A DNA stretch of 36,745 nucleotides, from the NCBI GenBank assembly GCA_023392515.1, contig JAEVYX010000019.1, forward strand, positions 1 through 36,745, read 5' to 3'. Position 1 is the first letter of the stretch, and each line of letters starts with the position of its first letter. The stretch is from Bacillota bacterium. Its GTDB lineage: Bacteria > Bacillota > Clostridia > Christensenellales > Aristaeellaceae. Shown here piece by piece: positions 7,025-15,187 of the stretch. The notes beneath the pieces were generated by a model. That model searched no databases. It was not told the origin of the DNA and worked only from the letters and a program-made list of their open reading frames with translations. The position numbers and the translations under genes were made by a program.

Positions 7025-8314
7025 TTATTCTTGAATGCTGCCCAAAATATCTTCTGCAAGGAGATCAGTCAAAAATACCTGCTGAATTTTTCCCGGGATG
7101 CCGCCCTTTGCTTCCACCCGAATATAGTGGGGGGTATAGCCTTGGGAAAGGCCGGAGTCGAGGATTTCCTCAAACAAAACAGACTGCGACGATTGCAAAA
7201 GCGTTTTGCGGTATTCCGCGGCGGTTTCCTCTCCCAAAGCAATGAGGAGACGGGCTCGCTGGTCTTTTACGTTCCTGGGCAATTGCCCGGGCAATGTGGC
7301 GGCGGGAGTGCCTGCCCTTTGGGAGTAGGGGAATACGTGAACCTTTGCAAAGCCGATGCGCTTGACGGCGGCCATCGTTTCCGCAAATTCCTGCTCCGTC
7401 TCGCCGGGGAAGCCTGTCAGCAGGTCTGTGGTAAAGGCGGCGCCGGGAAAGGCTTCCCGCAGCCTTTGTACCGCGGCGTAAAACTGATCCATGTTGTAGC
7501 CTCTTTGCATGCGCCTTAAAACCGTGTCGCTGCCGGATTGCAGCGCCAGGTGAAACTGGGGGCATACCTTGGGAAGATCCGCAAGGGTGGTCACAAAGGC
7601 GGGGGAGGCGATGGTGGGCTCCAGGGAGCCCAGGCGGATGCGCTGGATGAGGGGGGCGTTGTGAGCGGCGCGAATGGCATCCAATAGCGTGGTCCCGTCC
7701 TGAAAATCCTTGCCGTAGCTGCCCAGGTGTATACCTGTCAAAACAAGCTCCAGAAAGCCCGCTTCGGAAAGGCGCGCAGCCTCCTGCGCAATGGTGTCAA
7801 GGGGCCGGGAGCGTACGGGACCCCGCACACTGGGGATGATGCAGTAGGTGCATTTGCGGCTGCACCCCTCTTGTATCTTCAAAACGGCCCGGGTATGCCC
7901 CTCCTGGCTGTGGATGGACAGGGGCTCGTAGGGGATGGCGGACAGGGAATCCACCGCCACGATTTGCTGGTTTTCTGCTACTGCCTTTTCCAGAAGCGAA
8001 ACCACTTCGCCTCTGCGCTGGGTGCCCAGAATAAGCCTTGCGCCCGTTTCCAGCAGGGATTCGCCCATCCGCTGGGCCAGGCAGCCGCATAGTACAATTT
8101 CCGCGTTGGGGTTTTGCCGCTGGGCGCGCCGCAGAAGCTGCATGCTCTTTTTATCCCCGGTGCCAGTGACCGTGCAGGTGTTCACCACATATACGTCGGC
8201 CTTTTCCGCAAAGGGGAGCACCGAATAGCCCGCCTGCAAAAAGGCTTCCAGCATGGCCTGGGAATCATATTGGTTCACCTTGCAGCCCAAGGTGGCAAAA
8301 GCGACAGTTTGCAA
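7025..8314 (-). CDS. mtaB: tRNA t6A37 methylthiotransferase MtaB
   Basis: MtaB is a radical-SAM enzyme that adds a methylthio group to N6-threonylcarbamoyladenosine at tRNA position 37. The 429-residue protein has the N-terminal UPF0004 domain with cluster cysteines C11 (LGCKVNQ), C47 (NTCTVT) and C78 (CGCLAQ), the radical-SAM motif C151-x3-C155-x2-C158 (CSRKCTYC) and a C-terminal TRAM-like RNA-binding segment. LGCKVNQYDS and the missing MiaB features point to MtaB rather than MiaB or RimO. The start is a TTG at 8314 with only a weak GGTG site; a stop lies four codons upstream, so no earlier ATG is possible. It is 49 bases after rsmE in the same operon. Confidence 0.93.
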   Translation of the reverse strand: MQTVAFATLGCKVNQYDSQAMLEAFLQAGYSVLPFAEKADVYVVNTCTVTGTGDKKSMQLLRRAQRQNPNAEIVLCGCLAQRMGESLLETGARLILGTQRRGEVVSLLEKAVAENQQIVAVDSLSAIPYEPLSIHSQEGHTRAVLKIQEGCSRKCTYCIIPSVRGPVRSRPLDTIAQEAARLSEAGFLELVLTGIHLGSYGKDFQDGTTLLDAIRAAHNAPLIQRIRLGSLEPTIASPAFVTTLADLPKVCPQFHLALQSGSDTVLRRMQRGYNMDQFYAAVQRLREAFPGAAFTTDLLTGFPGETEQEFAETMAAVKRIGFAKVHVFPYSQRAGTPAATLPGQLPRNVKDQRARLLIALGEETAAEYRKTLLQSSQSVLFEEILDSGLSQGYTPHYIRVEAKGGIPGKIQQVFLTDLLAEDILGSIQE

Positions 8315-8363
8315 TGCACCACATCATTTCAACATAGATTCCAAATGATTTTATTGTATGAGT

Positions 8364-9101
8364 TTAGCCCATGTCCCCCCACAAAGTCAACAATGCCGCA
8401 GCCGCGCATAGCCCGGCTGTTTCCGTGCGCAAAATCCGGGGCCCCAGCGTGATGGGCATGGCATGGGCTTCTTTTTTCATGCTAGCAACTTCCTCCGGGG
8501 TGATACCCCCTTCTGGGCCTATGACCAAGGCGATATCCCTCACATGGGAAAGCTGCCGGTATACGTCCCGGGGGCCGACTTCTGCGGCTTCCTCCCAAGG
8601 CACAAGCACAGCCTCATGCTGATTCAGCCTGCTTGGAGCCTTTGAAAAGGACAGGGGAGGAGATACCTCCGGCACCGCCGCCCGGCCGGACTGCTTTGCC
8701 GCTTCCCGGGCGATGCGCTGCCAGCGCTCCTGCTTTTTGGGTCCGTCCTTGTCCGTAACAAGGCTTACACACCGGGTCATGGCAAGGGGAACGATGGCGG
8801 CCACGCCGACCTCGGTGCATTTTTGTATAATCCATTCCATTTTATCCGCTTTGGGCAGCCCCTGATATAGGGTGATCCGCAAAGCGGGTTCGGGGCTTTT
8901 CAGCGCCTCGCCGGCACGGCAAAGCACGCCGTCATCGCTGACCGCTTCAATCACGGCACGGTATGGCTGTTTATTGCTCATCAGCACAATTTCTTCGCCG
9001 GGGCGAAGGCGCAGCACATGGGCGGCATGATGGGCATCCATAGCATCCAGAAAGGCTTTTCCCTCCCGGATGCCCTTTTCATCGGCAAAAAAACGATGCA
9101 T
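8364..9101 (-). CDS. rsmE: 16S rRNA m3U1498 methyltransferase RsmE
   Basis: RsmE methylates N3 of U1498 in 16S rRNA. The 245-residue protein begins MHRFFADE, has the N-terminal PUA-like domain and ends in a SPOUT knot with VIGPEGGITPEEV and LGPRILRTETAGLCA, both diagnostic. The ATG at 9101 has AAGGAGAGGCC just upstream; longer in-frame starts do not. The gene lies 16 bases after prmA, so the two are almost surely cotranscribed in the heat-shock operon. Confidence 0.95.
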   Translation of the reverse strand: MHRFFADEKGIREGKAFLDAMDAHHAAHVLRLRPGEEIVLMSNKQPYRAVIEAVSDDGVLCRAGEALKSPEPALRITLYQGLPKADKMEWIIQKCTEVGVAAIVPLAMTRCVSLVTDKDGPKKQERWQRIAREAAKQSGRAAVPEVSPPLSFSKAPSRLNQHEAVLVPWEEAAEVGPRDVYRQLSHVRDIALVIGPEGGITPEEVASMKKEAHAMPITLGPRILRTETAGLCAAAALLTLWGDMG

Positions 9102-9117
9102 GGCCTCTCCTTTGGTA

Positions 9118-10062
9118 TCAGCCCTTTTTGGACAGGAGTGCAACCCATTCGCCCTGGGCACGTTTTTCCAATAGCGTATACCCTGTTTCTTGCAGGGCAT
9201 CCAATACATCCTGCTCCCGCTCTTTGATAATGCCGGAGCAGAGGAACAAGCCGTCCTTTTCCAGATGATCGGCCACCGGCCGGGCCAGCATGCAAATCAC
9301 ATCCGCCAGGATGTTGGCTACGCAGAGCTGGTAGGTCCCGCTCACATTTTTCAGAAGGTCGCCTTCAACTGCGGTGATTGTGTGATCCAGGCGGTTGAGC
9401 GTCACATTTTCCTTGGCCACGCGCACGGCGGTGGGATCGATGTCGATAGCCAGCACGTTTTGCGCCCCCAAAAGAGCCGCTCCAATGGCCAGGATGCCGG
9501 AGCCGGTGCCCACATCCAGCACCTTCATGCCGGGGGTGATGCAATCCTCCAAAAAGCCCAGGCACAAAGCGGTGGTCTCATGGGTTCCGGTGCCAAAGGC
9601 CATGCCCGGATCGATTTCCAGCACCTTGTCCTCTGGCTTGGGTTCATATGGCTCCCAGGTAGGCTTCACCACCAGGGTTCGCCCGGCCCGGAAGGGCTTG
9701 TAGAATTTTTTCCAGCATTCCGCCCAATCCTGCTCGTCCACCTGGGTGGTATGAAGGGCAAGGCTGCCCAGGGGAAAGCCCGGCGTCAGCGCGAGCAGCT
9801 CTTTCAATTGGGCCGAAAGGGCGGAAAGCCTGTCCTTCAGCCGTTCATCCATGGGGAACCAGCCCTTTACCACCACATCCTCCGGCATGGCGTCAATGAG
9901 GCTTTGGTCAATCAATTCCCAATATCCGCTGGGCTTATTCGGATCAGGCACATCCAGCCGATCGATGATCTCCGTTCCCAAGGCTCCCGCTTGCATCAAT
10001 TGCAGGCTGACAAGGTCCGCCCCTCCGGTGGTGGTGTGGACCGATATTTCCATCCATTTCAT
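9118..10062 (-). CDS. prmA: Ribosomal protein L11 methyltransferase
   Basis: PrmA trimethylates ribosomal protein L11. The 314-residue protein has the family's N-terminal substrate-recognition domain (MKWMEISVHTT, then the PNKPSGYWELID region), AdoMet motif LDVGTGSGILAIGA, the acidic DIDPTAV and the catalytic-loop sequence VANILADVI. The ATG at 10062 has AAGGGAGA about 8 bases upstream; an ATG three codons later is a weaker alternative. It follows dnaJ by 61 bases. The dnaJ-prmA-rsmE-mtaB order is widespread in Bacillota. Confidence 0.95.
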   Translation of the reverse strand: MKWMEISVHTTTGGADLVSLQLMQAGALGTEIIDRLDVPDPNKPSGYWELIDQSLIDAMPEDVVVKGWFPMDERLKDRLSALSAQLKELLALTPGFPLGSLALHTTQVDEQDWAECWKKFYKPFRAGRTLVVKPTWEPYEPKPEDKVLEIDPGMAFGTGTHETTALCLGFLEDCITPGMKVLDVGTGSGILAIGAALLGAQNVLAIDIDPTAVRVAKENVTLNRLDHTITAVEGDLLKNVSGTYQLCVANILADVICMLARPVADHLEKDGLFLCSGIIKEREQDVLDALQETGYTLLEKRAQGEWVALLSKKG

Positions 10063-10123
10063 GGCGATCTCCCTTATAAAGAAAAATGAGAAAGGGCGCG
10101 GCCCCTTCAAGGGATGGCCGCGC

Positions 10124-11251
10124 TCAGCTATTATTGAACAAGTCTTTCATCCGGTCCAGAAAGCTTTTTCTGCCCTCATACTCCCGGCCTGTAGCTGATT
10201 CCTCAAACTGACGCAACAATTCCCGCTGCTTTTCGGTCAGCTTTTTGGGTACCTCCACCCGAATTTTCACCAGCAGATCGCCTTTGGTGGTGCTTCGCAA
10301 CTGAGTGATGCCATAGCCCTTCAGGCGGAATTCCGCGTCGTTTTGCGTGCCTTCGGGAATATGGTAGCGCACTACGCCATCCAGGGTGGGGACATCCACG
10401 TCTGCCCCCAAGGCGGCCTGGGTAAAGGAAATGGGCATTTCAAAACGAAGGGTGGTGCCCTCCCGGCGGAAAAGCTTATGGGGCTTTACGGTGACGTGGA
10501 TATACAAATCCCCGTTCGGCCCGCCGTGGGAGCCCGGTTCGCCCTGGCCGTTCATAACAATGGTTTGCCCGTCGTCGATGCCTGCGGGCACCTTTACTGT
10601 AGCGGTGCGGCGCTTGCGGGTTTGCCCGGTGCCGGAGCAGGCGGTGCATTTCTCCTGCACGATTTTGCCGGAGCCTGCGCAGGTGGGGCAGGTACGAACC
10701 GTAACCATGAACCCGCCGCCTGCACGGACTTGGCCGGCGCCTTTACAGGTGGGGCAGGTTTGAGCGTGGGTGCCTGGCTTGGCACCGGAGCCGCCACATG
10801 TTTCGCAGTTTTCATTGCGGTAAAATTCAAAGGATTTTTCGGCTCCAAAGGCAGCCTCTTCAAAAGTAATGCGCAATTCATAACGCAGATCGCTGCCCTG
10901 CTGGGGTCCGCCTCTGCGCTGGCCGGTTGCACCGCCGAATAATTGATCAAAGATGCTGTCAAAGCCGCCAAAGCCGCCAAACCCTTCGAAGCCGCCCCCG
11001 CCGAAGGGATTTCCGCCGCCGCCCATTTGCGGCCCGTCAAAGCCGAACTGGTCGTAGCGTGCCCGCTTTTCGGTGTCGGACAGCACTTCATTGGCTTCGT
11101 TCAGCTCCTTGAAGCGTTCCTCCGCCGTTTTATCGTTGGGGTGCAGGTCGGGATGGCACTCTTTGGCCAACTTCCGGTAAGCTTTCTTGATATCTTCAGT
11201 GGAGGCTTTCCGGTCTACGCCCAGCACCTGATAATAGTCCCTCTTTGCCAA
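10124..11251 (-). CDS. dnaJ: Chaperone DnaJ (Hsp40)
   Basis: DnaJ delivers unfolded clients to DnaK and stimulates its ATPase. The 375-residue protein has all type-I domains: the J domain (1-70) with HPD in ECHPDLHP, a Gly/Phe-rich linker (about 75-105), four CxxCxGxG zinc repeats (CETCGGSG, CPTCKGAG, CPTCAGSG, CSGTG region) and the C-terminal substrate domain. Translation starts at TTG 11251 (MAKRDYYQVLG) with AGGTGA about 5 bases before it. The rare start and the hairpin between dnaK and dnaJ may hold DnaJ below DnaK. Confidence 0.97.
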   Translation of the reverse strand: MAKRDYYQVLGVDRKASTEDIKKAYRKLAKECHPDLHPNDKTAEERFKELNEANEVLSDTEKRARYDQFGFDGPQMGGGGNPFGGGGFEGFGGFGGFDSIFDQLFGGATGQRRGGPQQGSDLRYELRITFEEAAFGAEKSFEFYRNENCETCGGSGAKPGTHAQTCPTCKGAGQVRAGGGFMVTVRTCPTCAGSGKIVQEKCTACSGTGQTRKRRTATVKVPAGIDDGQTIVMNGQGEPGSHGGPNGDLYIHVTVKPHKLFRREGTTLRFEMPISFTQAALGADVDVPTLDGVVRYHIPEGTQNDAEFRLKGYGITQLRSTTKGDLLVKIRVEVPKKLTEKQRELLRQFEESATGREYEGRKSFLDRMKDLFNNS

Positions 11252-11325
11252 GTACTCACCTACTTTGGGATGCAGATCGCCTGCTTGTGGGACAAATCAC
11301 GATTCCCACATTTCCTCCTGCCCTG

Positions 11326-11375
11326 AAAGTGCCGCGCCCTGTTCCCGGTTGAGGGATTGGAGGGAGCGGCGCTTT
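11326..11375. other. Long intercistronic hairpin between dnaK and dnaJ
   Basis: AAAGTGCCGC (11326-11335) pairs with GCGGCGCTTT (11366-11375) with one mismatch, and the loop contains further CCC/GGG pairing. No T-run follows on the minus strand, so it is not a simple terminator. It lies in the 182-base dnaK-dnaJ gap, where mRNA cleavage or partial termination would lower dnaJ relative to dnaK. The role is inferred. Confidence 0.5.
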
Positions 11376-11433
11376 GAGAGCGGAAGAAATGGGGGAAACT
11401 TGCTTGCCTGAAAAGGCGCCTGCCTATATTTTA

Positions 11434-13245
11434 TTACTTTACGTCGTAGTCGGTGTTAACGGTTCCATCGGGGTTTTGCGGATTTGCCTCAGGCGGAACT
11501 TGACCTTCCGCACCGGCCTGCTGATAGAGCTTGCCGAAGATGGCGTATACCTTTTGGGTGAAGCTTTCCATGGCAGTCTTGATCTGCTCTGCGTCGTTTG
11601 TTTCCCGAACCTTCTTGAAGGCGTCGATTTCGCTTTGCACAGCGGCCTTGTCTTCGGCGCTAAGTTTGCCTTCGTTGTCGCGCAGCTGCTTCTCGATTTC
11701 GTAAATCAAGGTGTCGGCCCGGTTTACGGTTTCCACTTCTTCCTTGCGCTTGCGGTCGGCTTCGGCAAACTGCTCGGCTTCCTTCACCCGCTGCTTGATT
11801 TCATCCTCGGTGAGGTTGGTGCTTGCGGTGATGGTAATCTTCTGCTCATTGCCGGTGCCCTTGTCCTTGGCGGACACGTTTACGATGCCGTTGCGGTCAA
11901 TGTTAAAGGTAACTTCAATCTGGGGAACGCCGCGGGGCGCCGGGGGAATGCCCGTCAACTGGAAGCGGCCTAACGTCTTGTTGTCAAAGGCCATGGGGCG
12001 TTCGCCCTGGAGCACGTGGATTTCCACGGTGGTCTGGCCGTCTGCTGCGGTGGAGAACACCTGAGATTTGGTTGTGGGGATGGTGGTGTTGCGCTCGATA
12101 AGCTTGGTGAAGATATGGCCTTCTGTCTCCAACCCCAGGGAAAGGGGTGTTACGTCCAGCAGCAGTACATCCTTCACTTCGCCGCCCAGCACGCCCGCCT
12201 GGATGGCTGCGCCGATGGCCACGCACTCATCGGGGTTGATGCCCTTGAAGGGCTCCTTGTTGGTGATGCGCTTCACGGCAGTCTGCACCGCGGGGATACG
12301 GGTGGAGCCGCCTACCAGGATTACCTTGTCGATTTGCGCTGCGGTAAGCCCCGCGTCCTTCAAGGCTTGGGTCATGGGCGCAATGGTCTTTTCCACAAGA
12401 TCGGCGGTGAGCTCGTCAAACTTGGCGCGGGTCAACGTCAGATCCAAATGCTTGGGGCCGCTGGCGTCGGCGGTGATGAAGGGCAGGTTGATATTGGCGC
12501 TCATTACGCCGGACAATTCAATCTTCGCCTTTTCGGCGGCTTCCTTCAAGCGCTGATAAGCCATGCGGTCTTTTTTCAGGTCGATGCCGGTATCCTTGCG
12601 GAAGCTTTCGGCAATGTAATTGATCACACGCTCGTCAAAGTCGTCGCCGCCCAGACGGTTGTTGCCGTTGGTGGCCAGCACTTCAAACACGCCGTCGCCG
12701 ATTTCCAGCAGCGATACGTCGAAGGTGCCGCCGCCCAGGTCGTAGACCAGAATCTTTTGCGTGCCTTCTTTATCAAGGCCATAGGCCAGGGAGGCCGCCG
12801 TGGGCTCGTTAATGATGCGCAATACTTCCAGGCCCGCGATGCGGCCGGCATCCTTGGTGGCCTGGCGCTGGCTGTCAGAGAAATAGGCGGGTACGGTGAT
12901 AACGGCCTGGGTGACGGTTTCGCCCAGATATGCCTCCGCTTCCGTCTTCATTTTTTGCAGTATCATTGCGGAAATGTCCTGGGGCGTATAATCCTTGCCG
13001 TCGATATGGACCTTGTGGGCGGTGCCCATCTCCCGCTTGATGGAAATAATGGTGCGGTCGGGGTTGGTAATGGCCTGGCGTTTGGCTACCTGGCCCACCA
13101 GACGTTCCCCTTCCTTGGTGAAAGCAACAACGGAGGGCGTAGTGCGCGCACCTTCCGAGTTGGGGATAACAATAGGCTCGCCGCCTTCCATGACGGCAAC
13201 GCAGCTATTGGTGGTACCCAAGTCGATACCTATGATTTTTCCCAT
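11434..13245 (-). CDS. dnaK: Molecular chaperone DnaK (Hsp70)
   Basis: DnaK binds exposed hydrophobic segments of proteins in an ATP-controlled cycle. The 603-residue protein has the nucleotide-binding domain (IGIDLGTTNSCVAVMEGG at the start, DLGGGTFDVSLL, then GGSTRIPAVQ), the substrate-binding beta domain (DVTPLSLGLETEGH, GERPMAFDNKTLGRF) and the helical lid. The lid is of the shorter Gram-positive type and ends NTDYDVK. I chose the ATG at 13245 (MGKIIGIDLG), which has GAGGAGG upstream. Its gene lies 116 bases after grpE, with a small palindrome AAGGAGC/GCTCCTT (13335-13351) in the gap. Confidence 0.98.
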   Translation of the reverse strand: MGKIIGIDLGTTNSCVAVMEGGEPIVIPNSEGARTTPSVVAFTKEGERLVGQVAKRQAITNPDRTIISIKREMGTAHKVHIDGKDYTPQDISAMILQKMKTEAEAYLGETVTQAVITVPAYFSDSQRQATKDAGRIAGLEVLRIINEPTAASLAYGLDKEGTQKILVYDLGGGTFDVSLLEIGDGVFEVLATNGNNRLGGDDFDERVINYIAESFRKDTGIDLKKDRMAYQRLKEAAEKAKIELSGVMSANINLPFITADASGPKHLDLTLTRAKFDELTADLVEKTIAPMTQALKDAGLTAAQIDKVILVGGSTRIPAVQTAVKRITNKEPFKGINPDECVAIGAAIQAGVLGGEVKDVLLLDVTPLSLGLETEGHIFTKLIERNTTIPTTKSQVFSTAADGQTTVEIHVLQGERPMAFDNKTLGRFQLTGIPPAPRGVPQIEVTFNIDRNGIVNVSAKDKGTGNEQKITITASTNLTEDEIKQRVKEAEQFAEADRKRKEEVETVNRADTLIYEIEKQLRDNEGKLSAEDKAAVQSEIDAFKKVRETNDAEQIKTAMESFTQKVYAIFGKLYQQAGAEGQVPPEANPQNPDGTVNTDYDVK

Positions 13246-13361
13246 AATGGTTCCTCCTCTTTTTCGCCGGGCCATAGCCGGCCCTATGCAAAAGTTCATG
13301 TCTTATTTTCAGTGATCTTAGGATTTCTATAGGAAAGGAGCATGGCTCCTTGTCCGCGTGG

Positions 13362-13973
13362 TTATTGGGCTACAACCTTGACCATGGCATGGCGCAGGAC
13401 GAATTTGTCCATTTTGTAGCCTTTTTGCAGCACCTGGCAAACAGTGCCGGGTTCGCCTTCCTCCGCCGTACCCTGCATGACCGCATTTTCAAGGGCCGGG
13501 TCGAAGGGTTCTCCCTGGCGGTTGATGGCTTCGATTCCCCGCTTTTGAAAGGCTTCAATCAATTGCCGGTATACCATCTGCACACCGCTTAAAAGCGCTG
13601 TATCCGGGCTTTTTTCCGCGGCTTCAACGGCCCGTTCCAGGTTGTCAATCACCGGCAGAAGCGTGGTGGCAAAGGCTCTGGCTCCCTCGTCAAAGGACTC
13701 CGCAGTGGCAGCCTTGTTCCGGCGGCGGTAGTTTTCAAAATCGGCCTGCACTCTTTGGGCCAGGGTGAGATATTCTTCCCGCTGGCGGACAGCCTCCATC
13801 AGGTCGGATTCCAGCTTTTTGATATCGTCCGGGGTGAAGGATGCTTCATCCCCTTCCTGCTGAGGTGAATTCTCATTCTCGGGCGAATCGGGCGCGTCTT
13901 GCTCTATGGCAAGCTCCGGCTGCTGTGCGGGGGCGTCCTTCTTTTCTTTCTTGTCTCTCTTCATGGGATTCAT
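13362..13973 (-). CDS. grpE: Nucleotide exchange factor GrpE
   Basis: GrpE releases ADP from DnaK. The 203-residue protein has a charged, disordered N-terminus (about 1-55), a long coiled coil (about 55-115, with VQADFENYRRR) and the C-terminal beta domain that contacts DnaK, including ENAVMQG and the final VLQKGYKM..VLRHAMVKV. The ATG at 13973 has AGGAAGG about 10 bases upstream; an ATG at 13964 is possible. It follows hrcA by 49 bases in the operon. Confidence 0.97.
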   Translation of the reverse strand: MNPMKRDKKEKKDAPAQQPELAIEQDAPDSPENENSPQQEGDEASFTPDDIKKLESDLMEAVRQREEYLTLAQRVQADFENYRRRNKAATAESFDEGARAFATTLLPVIDNLERAVEAAEKSPDTALLSGVQMVYRQLIEAFQKRGIEAINRQGEPFDPALENAVMQGTAEEGEPGTVCQVLQKGYKMDKFVLRHAMVKVVAQ

Positions 13974-14022
13974 GTAATAATCGCCTTCCTGATCCTTTTT
14001 GTTATATTGGCTAAAGTGCGGG

Positions 14023-15042
14023 CTATTCCCCGCTGCCGAGTAGATCGTTTAATTGCTGCGCCATGGTATTGAGGATGGACAATACCCGGCTGTATTGCAT
14101 CCTGGTAGGCCCGATCACGCCGATGGTGCCGTGGGACTGCCCGTTGATGGAGTAGGTGGCGGTCACCACCGAACAGTCTGATATTTCTTTAATGCCTGTT
14201 TCCGGGCCGATACGAACGGTGAAGGCCATCTGCCCTTGGGTGGATAAAAGCTGCATCAGCCGGTCTTTTGTCTCCAGCAGGGATAAAAAGGACCTGGCTT
14301 TTTCCACGTCGGAATATTCCGGGTAGTTCAGGATATTGCTGGTGCCGCCCACCAGCAGCCGTCCGGCAGCCGCCTTGCTTTCCACCTGGTTAATCAGCGA
14401 GGAGATGCCGCCCATAAGCTCCCGGCCGCCTTGCATGGACTGGGTAATGCCTGCAAGGATCTGCTGGGCTTCCCCCGGGGTACAGCCGGAAAGGTTTTCG
14501 GTCAGCAGCCGGGAAATGGCATAGAGGGCATCGGCGTCAAGCCCTTCATGGGTGCGGATCACCGCGTCCTTTATGATGCCCATATCCGTCACAATCACCA
14601 CCAGGGCGGAGGTGCTTGTAACGGGTACCAATTGCACATGGCGGATGCGCAGCTCCTGCCCTTTTGGCGGCATAACCAGCGATGTATAGTGGGTCAGGCT
14701 GGATAAGACCTGGGCTGCGTGGGATACCACGTCTTCCATTTGCCGCATGCGGTTGGAAAAGTGGGCCCGAACCGATTCGGGATCTGTATCGGGTATTTTG
14801 CCGGACTTCAACAGCTGATCCACATAAAGCCTGTAAGCCTTTACGCTGGGGATGCGCCCGGCGGATACATGCGGCTGATCCAGATAGCCCAATTCCTCCA
14901 GGTCGCTCATCTCGTTGCGGATGGTGGCGGAACTCAAGCCCATGTCGTATTTTTTGGAAATGGTGCGCGACCCCACCGGTACGGCGGTAAGAATATAGTC
15001 GTCAATAATCGCTTGCAAAATGCGAATCTTCCGCTCATCCAT
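14023..15042 (-). CDS. hrcA: Heat-inducible transcription repressor HrcA
   Basis: HrcA is the repressor that binds CIRCE and shuts off class I heat-shock genes. The 339-residue protein has an N-terminal winged helix (about 1-75: SRTISKKYDMGLSSATIRNEM, with GYLDQPHVSAGRIPS as wing), then a GAF-like domain with the family's C-terminal SNILNYPEYSD and SNG-like VIGPTRM segments. The ATG at 15042 has GGAGG 13 bases upstream, an unusually long spacing, so translation may be weak. It is the first gene of the operon and represses itself through the CIRCE just upstream. Confidence 0.96.
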   Translation of the reverse strand: MDERKIRILQAIIDDYILTAVPVGSRTISKKYDMGLSSATIRNEMSDLEELGYLDQPHVSAGRIPSVKAYRLYVDQLLKSGKIPDTDPESVRAHFSNRMRQMEDVVSHAAQVLSSLTHYTSLVMPPKGQELRIRHVQLVPVTSTSALVVIVTDMGIIKDAVIRTHEGLDADALYAISRLLTENLSGCTPGEAQQILAGITQSMQGGRELMGGISSLINQVESKAAAGRLLVGGTSNILNYPEYSDVEKARSFLSLLETKDRLMQLLSTQGQMAFTVRIGPETGIKEISDCSVVTATYSINGQSHGTIGVIGPTRMQYSRVLSILNTMAQQLNDLLGSGE

Positions 15043-15084
15043 GGCTTTCGTAGCGCCTCCTTTCCCACATCGGGCTGATCGTTG

Positions 15085-15111
15085 TTAGCACTCGATTGAT
15101 GTGAGTGCTAA
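15085..15111. promoter_or_regulatory. CIRCE operator
   Basis: A perfect 9-9-9 inverted repeat is present: TTAGCACTC (15085-15093), a 9-base spacer, and GAGTGCTAA (15103-15111). This is the consensus HrcA binding site. It starts about 5 bases past the predicted transcription start of the hrcA operon, so HrcA would block initiation. Confidence 0.98.
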
Positions 15112-15122
15112 CCGACGCCCAT

Positions 15123-15151
15123 AAGATAACACTCCTTGGCATTTTTGTCAA
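15123..15151 (-). promoter_or_regulatory. Sigma-A promoter of the hrcA-grpE-dnaK-dnaJ operon
   Basis: Minus-strand -35 TTGACA (15146-15151, perfect), a 17-base spacer and -10 TATCTT (15123-15128) are present. The start falls near 15116, immediately before CIRCE. This promoter would drive hrcA through mtaB, and perhaps the HIT gene. Confidence 0.9.
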
Positions 15152-15187
15152 GACTGCAGGGCGAAAAACCAATGAAATTTCTGTGAA

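Noticed and set aside
12016..13332. 438-codon plus-strand open frame opposite dnaK
   Set aside because: Highly expressed GC-rich dnaK coding bias leaves an open antisense frame; dnaK is unmistakable and this frame has no recognisable domain.
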